A stretch of 64,000 nucleotides of DNA from Ponticaulis koreensis DSM 19734 (GTDB lineage Bacteria > Pseudomonadota > Alphaproteobacteria > Caulobacterales > Hyphomonadaceae): assembly GCF_000420665.1 (NCBI RefSeq), contig NZ_ATVJ01000002.1, positions 310,001 through 374,000 on the forward strand, read 5' to 3'. The position numbers and the translations under genes were made by a program. The notes under the pieces are model-generated. The model was not told where the DNA came from. It did no database searches and worked only from the letters and a program-made list of their open reading frames with translations. How positions within the stretch are numbered: position 1 is the stretch's first letter; each line of letters begins with the position of its first letter. Below, in pieces: positions 34,838 through 44,782 of the stretch.

Positions 34838-37800
34838 GGCGCAGGTTCCAGCTCTTCCGGTTCCGTGACTTCTTCTGGCTGCGGGACCGGAGCTTCAGGG
34901 TTTTCAAATACGCGGCGCAGCACACCCGGAACAATACCTGAAAGCGGGTTCACCGAGACACGCGCTTCTTCCAGCGATCCACGCACATCATAGGTGATAG
35001 CAAACACGCCTTCGCCTTCGCGTGAAACAAACAGATCACCAATAATCGGAATTCCGCCCAAGGCCGAGTTCACACCGAATGACGGCACGAGCACACCGCT
35101 GATCTGCAGGTCTTCACCATCGTCAAGCATATGACCATTCGCTGTTAAACCGAGCGCCGGGCCCGATGCCTTGCCGCCGCGAATATAGAACCCCTCAGGT
35201 GTGAGCGTCAGCGGAAGCTCGACATTTGAGAACAGCACGCCCTCACCTGACATCACATCTGACAAGCCTCGAAGTGACGCAAGAGACAGAATCTGCGTCA
35301 GCAAAGGGGCGTTCGCCATGCGCGCATTTCTGAGAGTGATATTCAGGTCGGACGGCTGCTCATCTGCTCGCATGATACCGCTCATGCTGAGCTCGCCACC
35401 CGTCACGAAGTCTTGCCCGAGAACCGCAGAGATCAATCCACCCGCATTGCTCGCCTGCGCCGTGAGCTGGTTGTTACCATCCTCCAGCCCCTGAATAGAG
35501 AGCGCAAACGGATTATCCAGTTCTAACGACCCAGCAAGCTCAAAACTGTTCAGCCGTGGCCCGGAGAAATCCACACGCATTGTCGCGTCCTGAGCCTGCA
35601 GATCATTTCTAAGCTGAAGGCGATCAATATTCGCATCCAGCGTGACTTCCCCAAAGATAGGAAGCGCACCACTGCCACCTGCGGCGCCGGCGTTCAGAAC
35701 CCCTTCCAGGAGAGGCGCGGCATTCAGATACGGACCGGTTAGCTCCAGTTCGAGCGTGAGAGGATCCGGACGCCGAAGTTCACCACGCAGGTCAAGCTCG
35801 TCTTCGATGTAGATACGATCAACTGAGAGGTCTTCTAGCCGTCCGTCAGCGCCCAGAGAAACATCACCCTGGAAGTCGACGCCCTCTGCGATGAAGGCGA
35901 TCTCGGTCGTCTGTTCTTCTTCCTCTGTGATCACGCGAACAATCGCGTTCGCAGGCTCACCTATTGGCTTAAACCAAGAAAACTCCTCTACATCGAGGCG
36001 CGATTCTTCAAAGTCGAGCGCAATGTTAATCAGGTTCCAGTTCTCGGCCGACGTACCAAACGCATCCAGCTCCGCATAAGCCGACCCGGTCATATAGGTC
36101 CGAATTGCAACGCCGAACCGATTGATGAAGTCAGGACTGACATAGCCGGATGCCCGTAATGTAGAGCGGTCTTCAGCCCCTTCTTCGCGAAACCGGTCGC
36201 TCCAAGTAAACTCCATCGGCGCGTCACCGAACTGGCCGTACCCGGAGATACGCAAGAGCTCATTGGACACGTGAATATCCGCCTGACTGCCGGTCAGGGA
36301 CATCTCGTTAAAAAGCTCCCTGAAGCCGCCATCGGTGATTTCGCCTTCGACAGTGAAACGGGTATCCTCGTAGGACACTTCGGACAACGCAGGACGGATC
36401 AGCGAGAAGTGCGCCTGTCCGGACCCTGTAATATCCTGAATATTCAATCCATACTGCGCTTCAAGCTGAAGCCGGGAATCAGAAAGAGTCTGGAGAATAT
36501 CCTGAACGTCACCAAAGCCTTCGGCGTCGATATAAAAGTTTTCACCCTTTGGCTTAAACTGGGAAATAGAGACCTTGCCTGCGGTTAGTGTCCAGTTACT
36601 AAATTCGCCGCTCTCAAGATCGAGCGAGAAAGAGTTTCCATTCAAGCGGGCAGAACCGCGCCCTCTGTTCACTGAAGGCAAATCCTCCAAAAATGACGTG
36701 ACAGCATTCTCAAACACGAAATCCAGCTGAAGATCTTCATCGTCCAGTCGATCATCCCGCAATTCATCCGGCGCTAAGTCCATCCGGAATTGAGCCTCAG
36801 AGAAGTCGCCTTCGCGAACGTTTTCCTCAACCCACAAACGCGCATCAGCCCCGAGCGTTACGGGCCAGAATTTAAGTACGGTTTCCGGCGTGAATGCACC
36901 ATCCACTGTGGCCGTCATGGAGATGCCAAAAGGAAGGTCATCTGGTAACGCATTTTCATCAGGCAAATATATTCGCCCTTGCGCGTAAGCTTGAGCGCCA
37001 TCGACGAACGCAGTCATGTCCAGCACATCCATCTGGCGCCTGCGCAGATCCACCAACGCCTCAGCACGCACATTCTGAACCTGCCAGATGTCAGAAAAAT
37101 AGGGCGTAAAGTCGAGCTGGAGCGCTTCGGCGTCCAGACTAATGGCATGTGGTTCAGCCAAAGGATCTTCCAGCAGGTTAGTAACCTGATCGAGCTGAAG
37201 CTGAAGACTACCCAGAGCAAACTCGGTATCGATTTCACGCGCATCTACAAACAGGACGTCGCGTTCTATATCGTATTCGACAAGCAGATTATTCGCGCCA
37301 AGCTCGATCAGACCTTCACCCGTAAGCAATTCGCCAGGCTGAGAGCTTACGTCCACAGAGACAATATCAATGCCGGACTGACGCACTTCAAATGCAAAGG
37401 ACAAGTCGGCCACCAGTGTGCCAGAAAGGTCGGGCATAATCGCCACAAGCACAGGAAGCTCCGGTATATTTGCGTCTTGAAGGGACAAGACCGTTCGGAA
37501 TTCGCGCAGCCGCGGAATAAACTCAAGATCAAACTCGAGGCTCTGAGGCGCCCCATCGCCAATGGCTTCGCCGAAACCCGAAATGCCGATCGTGTCGTCA
37601 TCCTGAACGAGCGACAGGTTTGCATTTTCCAGCACCCATTCCACATCACTTCCCTCGTCTATAAGACGAACACGAAAGCCCGAGAGGGTAATTTCATCCA
37701 CATTGGCGACGGCGGCAGAATTTGCGAGATTCTCGACAACATTCAGAATGGCTTGTTCAGCATACTGAAATGGCGACGTGGCTTCGTGGAATTGAACTGG

Positions 37801-38232
37801 ATAGACCGGAGGGATGGCCTGTCCGGCAAATTTAAGTCCGCCATCTTCCAGACGCCGAACCTCAAACTCACCATCACGGATGTGGAGCTCCTGAAGTTCT
37901 ACTTGCCCTACGAGCAGGCTAAACGCATCGAACTCAATCGTGGCAGAATCTGCGCGCGCGACAACTTCATCGGCGTCATTATAGAAGATCAATTCATCTG
38001 CCAGAATCTGAAATTCGTTCTGATCGTGCTGCCAACGCAAGGAAAGCGCCCCGACCGAAACAGGCTGGCCGCCCCGGGCGCGGGAGATTTCAGATTCAAC
38101 GTTACCACGTACAAATTCAAGGTCGGTAGGCCCTGAAACGAGTCGCCATGCGATCAAACCAAGTCCGAGGCCGATCAGGAGCACAAGCCCCGTCAGACCT
38201 TCCAGAATGATTATGCCTGTGGTTTGACGCAC
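34834..38232 (-). CDS. Large YhdP/AsmA-like (DUF3971) envelope protein
   Basis: 1,132 residues. One N-terminal transmembrane segment (about 7-30) is followed by a very long beta-rich periplasmic domain with repeated amphipathic strands, and a C-terminal AsmA-like region (SGEGVLFSNVELPLTLTPEG, then LGGIPIIGDLFVSREGEGVFAITYDVRG). That ending is characteristic of YhdP-type AsmA-clan proteins, which bridge inner and outer membranes and help phospholipid transport. A Pro/Glu-rich tail follows. The gene is alone, divergent from bcp. Confidence 0.85.
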   Translation of the reverse strand: MRQTTGIIILEGLTGLVLLIGLGLGLIAWRLVSGPTDLEFVRGNVESEISRARGGQPVSVGALSLRWQHDQNEFQILADELIFYNDADEVVARADSATIEFDAFSLLVGQVELQELHIRDGEFEVRRLEDGGLKFAGQAIPPVYPVQFHEATSPFQYAEQAILNVVENLANSAAVANVDEITLSGFRVRLIDEGSDVEWVLENANLSLVQDDDTIGISGFGEAIGDGAPQSLEFDLEFIPRLREFRTVLSLQDANIPELPVLVAIMPDLSGTLVADLSFAFEVRQSGIDIVSVDVSSQPGELLTGEGLIELGANNLLVEYDIERDVLFVDAREIDTEFALGSLQLQLDQVTNLLEDPLAEPHAISLDAEALQLDFTPYFSDIWQVQNVRAEALVDLRRRQMDVLDMTAFVDGAQAYAQGRIYLPDENALPDDLPFGISMTATVDGAFTPETVLKFWPVTLGADARLWVEENVREGDFSEAQFRMDLAPDELRDDRLDDEDLQLDFVFENAVTSFLEDLPSVNRGRGSARLNGNSFSLDLESGEFSNWTLTAGKVSISQFKPKGENFYIDAEGFGDVQDILQTLSDSRLQLEAQYGLNIQDITGSGQAHFSLIRPALSEVSYEDTRFTVEGEITDGGFRELFNEMSLTGSQADIHVSNELLRISGYGQFGDAPMEFTWSDRFREEGAEDRSTLRASGYVSPDFINRFGVAIRTYMTGSAYAELDAFGTSAENWNLINIALDFEESRLDVEEFSWFKPIGEPANAIVRVITEEEEQTTEIAFIAEGVDFQGDVSLGADGRLEDLSVDRIYIEDELDLRGELRRPDPLTLELELTGPYLNAAPLLEGVLNAGAAGGSGALPIFGEVTLDANIDRLQLRNDLQAQDATMRVDFSGPRLNSFELAGSLELDNPFALSIQGLEDGNNQLTAQASNAGGLISAVLGQDFVTGGELSMSGIMRADEQPSDLNITLRNARMANAPLLTQILSLASLRGLSDVMSGEGVLFSNVELPLTLTPEGFYIRGGKASGPALGLTANGHMLDDGEDLQISGVLVPSFGVNSALGGIPIIGDLFVSREGEGVFAITYDVRGSLEEARVSVNPLSGIVPGVLRRVFENPEAPVPQPEEVTEPEELEPAP

Positions 38233-38313
38233 TCAGAAAACTCACAATATTGATCAGAGTCAGAATCTGATCCTTTAAACTCATATATTTCATCAACCAG
38301 AAAGAAGGTCGAC

Positions 38314-38787
38314 ATGCAGATCGGAGATAAAATCCCATCATTTACACTGCCAACACCCGACGGCGGAACAGTATCTAGCGACGACCTGAAAGGCGGTTGG
38401 ACCGTTATCTATTTTTACCCGAAGGACAACACCCCGGGCTGCACAACAGAGGCGAAAGACTTCAGCGCAGAAATCGAAGCATTTCAGGCACTTGGTGCAC
38501 GCGTAATCGGCATCTCGGCCGACAGCCCCAAGAAACACGCAAATTTTATCGCAAAACAAGAACTCAAAGTCGGACTCCTGTCCGATGAAGATACCTCCGT
38601 ATGCGAAGCATTTGGCGTATGGGTTGAAAAGAAGATGTATGGGAAAACATACATGGGCATCCTCAGATCAACATTTATCGTTGCCCCGGACCTCAAGGTC
38701 GCCCACGAGTGGAAAAAAGTTAAAGTAAAAGAACATGCTTCTGATGTTCTAAGCACTCTAAAAGAAGCAATTAACCAACATAATTGA
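38314..38787 (+). CDS. bcp: Thiol peroxidase Bcp (PrxQ family)
   Basis: A 157-residue peroxiredoxin that reduces hydroperoxides. The peroxidatic cysteine is Cys43 in DNTPGCTTEAKDF. The resolving cysteine usually five residues later is Lys48 here. Only Cys97 (DTSVCEAFGVW) remains, so the enzyme must work as a 1-Cys type or resolve through another thiol. Full length, monocistronic. Confidence 0.94.
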   Translation: MQIGDKIPSFTLPTPDGGTVSSDDLKGGWTVIYFYPKDNTPGCTTEAKDFSAEIEAFQALGARVIGISADSPKKHANFIAKQELKVGLLSDEDTSVCEAFGVWVEKKMYGKTYMGILRSTFIVAPDLKVAHEWKKVKVKEHASDVLSTLKEAINQHN

Positions 38788-38945
38788 TTTCTTAATGAGC
38801 AATTTACCGGTTCGACCGACATTAACTAAAAAAAATGCGTTGAGTGGTCTTCGCGTCGTAATTTTTTTCGTCTAGGGTCGATCAAAATCCGGTGAAGGCG
38901 ATCTGGGGCGCTTTAAATCGGCACGAGTATCGGGCGGCGTAGAAT

Positions 38946-40169
38946 ATGAAAGAAATGCACGGAAAAGCTAAATCCTGGCTCGAGAGGACATTTCCTGAGC
39001 GTCAGATTTATCACCGTAGCGGCGGTTCAGTACGTTATATCAACATTACCCAACGCCAACAGGTCCTCGCCGCGGCAGGTGCTGCGCTCGCGATTGGCTG
39101 GTGTGTGTTCGCAACGTTCAGCGTCATTAGCCAGGGGCCACGCCTCTCGGCTCACAATGATGCACTCGACCGCAACGATGCACGATGGCAGCGCTGGGTG
39201 AACGAAACGAACGCCCGCGCAGCAACCGCCCAGTCCCTGCTGGAAGAGCGAACCGAAGCCTTCCAACGCGCCACAGTCGAGTTCGAGCAACGTCACGAGA
39301 CGCTCAAAATGCTCCTCGAAGCTGTCCAATCCCCAGAATCAATCGAAGAAAATGTGCTCCGCGGCAACGAAGCGAACTTTCTGATTGAAGCGGGCATTGA
39401 AGAAGGCGCACCACGGCAATCACGCCCTACTCCGGTACAGACGGCGTCTCTTGAGGTTGCCGGTTTCCGCGAGAATATCGATCAGCTGCGCCAAGAGCAA
39501 AACGCATTCCTTGATGGGGTTGAACAAGTCGCTGTTGAACGTTCCGAACAGGCGCGCGGCGTACTTCAGCTGACCGGCGTTGGTATTGGCCGTTTCGAAG
39601 AACAGCGTGAAATGGGTGGCCCACTCGTAGAGCTCAGCTCAATGAGCTCACAGTATGGCCTCAGTGATTCTGATCCGCAATTTTCAGAACGCGCCGTTCA
39701 GGTAGCAGCACGCCTGCAAGAAGCAAACTATTACCAAAGCCTGGTCGAACTGCTCCCGCTTGGTGAGCCGATCAGCGTTCCTTTCCGTGAAACTTCCGGT
39801 TATGGTCTTCGGACAGACCCGTTTAACCGCCGCCCAGCATTCCACGCGGGCATGGACATGGGCGCGTATCACCGGGCTCCAATTGTCGCCGCCGGTCCTG
39901 GCGTTGTTACCTATGCCGGATCACGATCTGGTTACGGACGTCTTGTCGAAATCGATCATGGTTACGGTTTTCGGACACGATATGGTCACCTTAATAGTGT
40001 AGAGGTTGAGGTAGGCGACGAGATCCAGATGGGCGATCTGGTCGGACGAATGGGCACAACCGGCCGAAGCACTGGTCCTCACCTGCACTATGAGGTCTGG
40101 TTCCGAGGCAAAACATATAACCCCGTAAATTTTTTGAGGGCAGGTCAACATGTTCACCAACAAGGGTAA
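38946..40169 (+). CDS. Membrane-anchored M23 peptidoglycan endopeptidase
   Basis: A 407-residue protein: cytoplasmic tail, one TM helix (about 40-62), a long coiled coil (about 75-135 and 170-215) and a C-terminal LytM domain. Zinc ligands are intact, HAGMD at 300-304 and HLH at 379-381, so it should cut peptide cross-links. The last 20 bp overlap the bactofilin gene. In Hyphomonas neptunium a similar M23 protein (LmdC) works with bactofilin BacA in shaping stalk and bud. This pair is a likely counterpart. Confidence 0.92.
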   Translation: MKEMHGKAKSWLERTFPERQIYHRSGGSVRYINITQRQQVLAAAGAALAIGWCVFATFSVISQGPRLSAHNDALDRNDARWQRWVNETNARAATAQSLLEERTEAFQRATVEFEQRHETLKMLLEAVQSPESIEENVLRGNEANFLIEAGIEEGAPRQSRPTPVQTASLEVAGFRENIDQLRQEQNAFLDGVEQVAVERSEQARGVLQLTGVGIGRFEEQREMGGPLVELSSMSSQYGLSDSDPQFSERAVQVAARLQEANYYQSLVELLPLGEPISVPFRETSGYGLRTDPFNRRPAFHAGMDMGAYHRAPIVAAGPGVVTYAGSRSGYGRLVEIDHGYGFRTRYGHLNSVEVEVGDEIQMGDLVGRMGTTGRSTGPHLHYEVWFRGKTYNPVNFLRAGQHVHQQG

Positions 40170-40629
40170 ACCAGAAGGTTCTTCTCCTTCACCGACACCA
40201 TCGCAGGGAGAGCAGATGCGTCAGGCAGCTACACGTCCTGCAGCACGTTCTGCTCCTTCACTCTTCAGCAACGACATGAAGCTGAAAGGTTCAATTGTTT
40301 CCGAAGGCGAAATTCAGATCGACGGCAAAATCGAAGGTGACGTTAAAGCAGCGGCGCTGACAATCGGCGACACAGGCGAGATCCTAGGTGAAGTTGTTGC
40401 AGAAACAATCGTCGTACGCGGCAAGGTCAAAGGTCATATTCGCGCACGCAAAGTGCAACTGGCGTCATCTGCAAAAGTCGAAGGCGACATTACGCACTCA
40501 TCTCTTTCTATTGAGGCAAATGCGGTGTTCGAAGGCCAGGTCAAACATTCTTCAGACCCTCTGAAAACAGGTTCTGCGCCTGCAAGCCCTGCCCCGTCTA
40601 CGCCGACGCCGACGCCAAGCGCTGGCTAA
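40150..40629 (+). CDS. Bactofilin
   Basis: A 159-residue polymer-forming cytoskeletal protein. Residues 1-40 are disordered and Pro/Ser-rich. The beta-helical bactofilin core follows (MKLKGSIVSEGEIQIDGKIEGDV to FEGQVKHS), and the tail is a Pro/Ala/Thr repeat. It assembles filaments at the membrane and recruits cell-wall enzymes. The start lies inside the M23 peptidase gene, implying coupled expression. Confidence 0.95.
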   Translation: MFTNKGKPEGSSPSPTPSQGEQMRQAATRPAARSAPSLFSNDMKLKGSIVSEGEIQIDGKIEGDVKAAALTIGDTGEILGEVVAETIVVRGKVKGHIRARKVQLASSAKVEGDITHSSLSIEANAVFEGQVKHSSDPLKTGSAPASPAPSTPTPTPSAG

Positions 40630-40648
40630 TCGACGCTCAGAAATTTAG

Positions 40649-40679
40649 AAAAAAGCCGCCCGTTTCGGGCGGCTTTTTT
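40649..40679. terminator. Bidirectional terminator between the bactofilin gene and prfB
   Basis: A GC stem GCCGCCCG/CGGGCGGC with loop TTT, flanked by six A's on the left and seven T's on the right. It can stop transcripts from both sides. Confidence 0.95.
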
Positions 40680-40697
40680 TGTTTGAAAAGAGACGCG

Positions 40698-41826
40698 CTA
40701 AGCCCCGCTGTCGTCCGTATCAGAAGCTGACGTCAGGCTATGTGACAGAGACGCCGCCAGAAACTGATCAAGATCACCATCCAGAACACCTTGCGTGTCG
40801 GAAGTTTCAACGTTTGTGCGTAAATCTTTGACCATCTGATATGGCTGAAGAACATACGATCGAATCTGGTGCCCCCAACCAATCTCCGATTTGGTGCTTT
40901 CCAGCGCCTCGGTTGCTTCACGCTTCTTCTGTAGCTCAAGCTCGTAAAGTCGCGCTCGCAGCATCTCCCAGGCGGTTGCACGGTTCTGGTGCTGAGAGCG
41001 ACCATTCTGACATGCAACGACAATACCCGTAGGCTCGTGGGTCAGTCGAACAGCAGAATCCGTCTTGTTCACGTGCTGTCCGCCCGCGCCGCTCGCGCGA
41101 TAGGTATCAGTCCGCACATCTTTGTCTTCGATCTCGATATCAATGGACTCATCGATTACAGGATAGACCCAGACGCTGGCAAAGCTCGTGTGACGACGGG
41201 CATTCGAATCGAACGGAGAAATGCGTACGAGGCGGTGAACACCTGACTCACTTTTCAGCCAGCCATAAGCGTTTTCGCCTTTAATCTGCAAAGTTGCCGA
41301 CTTAATACCGGCTTCTTCACCGACATGCTCTTCGACTTCGTCCAGCTTCATGTCATGCGCATTGGCCCAGCGAACATACATTCTGCGGAGCATTCCCGCC
41401 CAATCCTGGCTTTCCGTTCCGCCGGCGCCAGCATGAATTTCAACATAACAGTCGTTTCCATCGGCCTCGCCGGAAAGCAACGCCTCTAGCTCTGCTTTTT
41501 CACCGCGCGCTTTAGCGTTTTTCAGAAGCTCCAGAATTTCCTCAAGGGCGTCCTTATCACCCTCTTCCTGAGCCATTTCATAAAGCTCGCGCGCATCAGA
41601 CAGATCGCTCTCAAGCGACTGGATGGCCTCCATCTGATCGTTGAGCTTTGTACGCTCGCGCATCAGCTTTTGCGCCGCCTGCGCATCGTCCCAGAAGTCG
41701 GGACGTTCTGACATTGCCGTTAATTCGTCGAATCTTTTCTGGGAACGATCCCAGTCAAAGACGCCTCCTCAGCAGTTCCACTGACTGCTCGATCTGGCCT
41801 GCTAAAGACATCATTTCAGGTGTCAT
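40698..41826 (-). CDS. prfB: Peptide chain release factor 2, with programmed +1 frameshift
   Basis: The gene starts at ATG 41826 on the minus strand and reads 23 codons to an in-frame TGA (41757-41755). A +1 shift there continues to 40698, giving 375 residues. The joined protein reads [19 protein letters not shown], as in RF2. Later features are the SPF anticodon-mimic ([14 protein letters not shown]) and the catalytic GGQ in [17 protein letters not shown]2 recognises UGA and UAA, so low RF2 favours the shift and autoregulates the gene. Reading only the downstream frame from 41714 would miss the N-terminus. Confidence 0.95.
41754..41769 (-). promoter_or_regulatory. RF2 autoregulatory frameshift site
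   Basis: On the minus strand: AGGAGG, a 3-nt spacer CGT, then CTTTGAC. The internal Shine-Dalgarno, slippery CUU and stop UGA-C have the spacing of the E. coli prfB signal. Confidence 0.95.
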
Positions 41827-41889
41827 GCACCTACTCTCCTGAATTCGTGAATTCCGATTGGACTGCGGGTTCTAGACAGTTCACACCGC

Positions 41890-44649
41890 CTAGTAAACTT
41901 CCCCGTCAAAATCTTCCGGACCAGTTTGAGGTGGTGGTGTAATCTGACCCGGCTGCACAGGATCGTCACCATTGCCGTCAAATATATCGCCAACACCGGT
42001 AGAAACTTCGCCCGAATTTCCGTTGCCGAAAATACTGTCGAGATCGTCACCGAAGCTGTCTTCAAAGCCCGGCTCTGATCCACGACGGAACGCCTCGCGA
42101 ATGACCTGACTATCAGGCCCCGGAAGAGTGCCGGATCGAGCGTCGATATTCATAAAGCGCACACCGCTTGGTGCACGGAATGGAAGCGGATCGTAATCGA
42201 CCAGCGCTTCATTCATGAATGAACCGAAGATCGGTGCGGCAACACTGCCGCCAGCTTCGCCATTACCCATAGAGCGCGGTTCGTCGAAGCCAACGTAAAT
42301 CCCTACGACAAGATCTGGAGAGAAGCCCATGAACCAGGCATCCATATAATCGTTTGTCGTACCAGTTTTACCACCCAGCGTGTGCTCGCAAAGTGTAGGA
42401 ATATCATCAACGCCGAGCGCCGCTTCAGGACCGCCACGTGGACACTGACGACGAATGCCCACCGCGGTGCCGCGTTCAACAACGCCCTGCAGCATGTATG
42501 TGATCTGGAAAGCTGTGATCGGATCAATTACCTGCTCACGCGTATCAGCGAGAATAGGCGGCGCCTGCCCGGTATACTCTTCGTTGCAGCCCGGGCATTC
42601 GCGCGTATCCATTTGATAGATTGTTGCACCCTCACGGTCCTGAACCCTGTCAAACAGGCGCGGCGTGACCTGACGGCCGCCATTCACAAAGGCAGCATAA
42701 GACGCAGCCATATTCCATACAGTAACCTCACCTGCGCCGAGCGACATGGAGAGGTAAGGGTCCAAATGATCGTACACGCCAACACGTTCGGCAAACCGGG
42801 AGACCTGCTCCATACCGATATCCTGCGCGAGACGCACTGTCATAGCGTTGCGGGACATTTCAAGGCCGAGACGCATCGTGCTCATACCGTAAAAACGACC
42901 CGACGTGTAGTTTGTCGGGGCGTAGCACTGGTCTTCTTCACGCGTGTAGTCGCACTGAACAAAAGGCGCATCAAGAATTTGAGTTGCCGGCGTGAAAACA
43001 GCCTGTCCTGTACGGGGATCACCAAGCTCCAGAGCGGACGCATAGACGAACGGCTTGAACGAAGACCCCGGCTGACGCTGTGCTTGCACAGTCCGGTTGA
43101 ACTGCGATCTCCAGAACGAGTAACCGCCCGCCATCGCAAGGACGCGACCCGTATGAGGGTCCAGAGCGAGGAGTGCACCTTCAACTTCAGGAATTTGGCC
43201 GAGACGAGCCTCACCGACCGGAACAAAGGCAGGCTCGACTTCATCAGCTTCAGTTTCCGACTCGGCTTCCGAGTTTGCCGCCTCTGTCAAAGTCTCTTCG
43301 GAAATGACTTCATCGCCAGCTGGATTGGAGCTGTCTGATCCTTCAGGTACGACCTCTTCACGCTCGACGCCGACGAGGATCACATCTCCCGGCTGAAGTC
43401 CGCGACCGCCGCCTTCACGGCGATAGGTGCGGGAGAACTCAATGTCATCTTCTGCAAGATCAATTTCAGCACCATCCGTCAGCAACAAGCGAACCGCGCT
43501 TGAAGATGCGGAAAGCACCAGCCCTGCCTCGCGTGTACCATAACCACCAGGAAGCTCTACCGCGTTCAGCGATTCAAGCTGGCTGTCGCCAAGTTCAATC
43601 ACAGCAAGCGGGCCGCGATATCCGTGACGACGGTCATAGGCTTCCAGCCCATCGCGGAGCGCAGACTGTGCAGCCAGCTGAAGCCGCGTATCAAGTGTGG
43701 ATCGGATAGAAAGGCCGTCTTCGCGAAGCTCGTCTTCGCCGATCTCTTCTGAAAGGGACCGACGCAGTTCCTCAACAAAGTAGGTTGCCGCCGCATATTC
43801 TTCGCCTCGCAAACGTTCCTGCGTCACAAGCGGCTCTGAAATTGCCGCTTCAGCCTCATCTCGGGAAATGTAACCGTTCGCCTGCATGCGACCGATCACC
43901 CAGTCACGACGCGCACGCGCGCGATCAGGATTGCGGAATGGGTTCACATCGCCCGGACGCTGAGGCATCGCAGCCAGAAGCGCCGCTTCAGCCAGAGAGA
44001 GTTCCGTTAGAGGCTTATTGAAATAATTGAGCGCTGCGGATGCAACACCATAAGAGCTGCCGCCGAGATAAATCTCGTTCATGTAGAGCTCAATGATCTC
44101 TTCTTTTGTGAATGCTTCTTCCATGCGACGTGACAAAATCGCCTCACGGATCTTTCGATCCAGCCTTTGCGAACTGTCATTCAGCAGCATGTTCTTGGCG
44201 ACCTGCTGAGTAATGGTGGAACCGCCCTGCAAATTGCCACCAGCGCCAGAGATCATGTCTCGCGCATTGCGAAGCATCGCTCGCACCATGCCGAAATAGT
44301 CGATACCGCCGTGAGAGAAGAAGTTCTTGTCCTCGGCAGATACGAACGCTTCGATCAAATGCTCAGGCATCGCTTCATATGGAACGAACAGGCGATGCTC
44401 GCTCGCGAACTCAGCAATCAAGCGACCGTCACCCGCATGTACGCGGGTCGTAACTTCAGGCTGGTACTCTGCCAGGACATTTACGGACTGCAGATCACGT
44501 GAGAGCGCATTTACGTAAGCAGCGACAGCAAATGTGCCAATCAGGCCGAAAACAGCCACGACAATCATCAGGACCCGGAAAATCGGATGCATAAGAAAAC
44601 GCGCAATAGCGCCAAAGAAACTTCTCAGGCCTTGCAGAACTGAATTCAT
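41890..44649 (-). CDS. mrcA: Penicillin-binding protein 1A
   Basis: A 919-residue bifunctional peptidoglycan synthase. N-terminal TM helix (about 22-46), then the GT51 transglycosylase domain (EDKNFFSHGGID, GGSTITQQVAKNMLL, RKIREAILSRRMEE), an OB-like insert, and the transpeptidase domain with SSFK (QPGSSFKPFVYA) and KTGTT (GGKTGTTNDYMDAW). The C-terminus is a Gly/Asp/Pro-rich tail. An acidic stretch of about 50 residues lies in the linker before the transpeptidase. It is downstream of an amidase gene on the same strand. Confidence 0.96.
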   Translation of the reverse strand: MNSVLQGLRSFFGAIARFLMHPIFRVLMIVVAVFGLIGTFAVAAYVNALSRDLQSVNVLAEYQPEVTTRVHAGDGRLIAEFASEHRLFVPYEAMPEHLIEAFVSAEDKNFFSHGGIDYFGMVRAMLRNARDMISGAGGNLQGGSTITQQVAKNMLLNDSSQRLDRKIREAILSRRMEEAFTKEEIIELYMNEIYLGGSSYGVASAALNYFNKPLTELSLAEAALLAAMPQRPGDVNPFRNPDRARARRDWVIGRMQANGYISRDEAEAAISEPLVTQERLRGEEYAAATYFVEELRRSLSEEIGEDELREDGLSIRSTLDTRLQLAAQSALRDGLEAYDRRHGYRGPLAVIELGDSQLESLNAVELPGGYGTREAGLVLSASSSAVRLLLTDGAEIDLAEDDIEFSRTYRREGGGRGLQPGDVILVGVEREEVVPEGSDSSNPAGDEVISEETLTEAANSEAESETEADEVEPAFVPVGEARLGQIPEVEGALLALDPHTGRVLAMAGGYSFWRSQFNRTVQAQRQPGSSFKPFVYASALELGDPRTGQAVFTPATQILDAPFVQCDYTREEDQCYAPTNYTSGRFYGMSTMRLGLEMSRNAMTVRLAQDIGMEQVSRFAERVGVYDHLDPYLSMSLGAGEVTVWNMAASYAAFVNGGRQVTPRLFDRVQDREGATIYQMDTRECPGCNEEYTGQAPPILADTREQVIDPITAFQITYMLQGVVERGTAVGIRRQCPRGGPEAALGVDDIPTLCEHTLGGKTGTTNDYMDAWFMGFSPDLVVGIYVGFDEPRSMGNGEAGGSVAAPIFGSFMNEALVDYDPLPFRAPSGVRFMNIDARSGTLPGPDSQVIREAFRRGSEPGFEDSFGDDLDSIFGNGNSGEVSTGVGDIFDGNGDDPVQPGQITPPPQTGPEDFDGEVY

Positions 44650-44782
44650 AAGGACTCGCTCGCGATTTTACTGACAGTCAGGGTGATCCCGGAATCACCT
44701 TTAATTCCGGCTATACTATGGCGTGAGCATGCCCACGACTAGGCTTTCTATAGAGATATATGCGGTCGAAACAGCCCTGTAA

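Noticed and set aside
36979-38136. 385-residue open frame antisense to the YhdP-like gene
   Set aside because: Lies inside a continuous 1,132-residue AsmA-like gene; no signal or domain.
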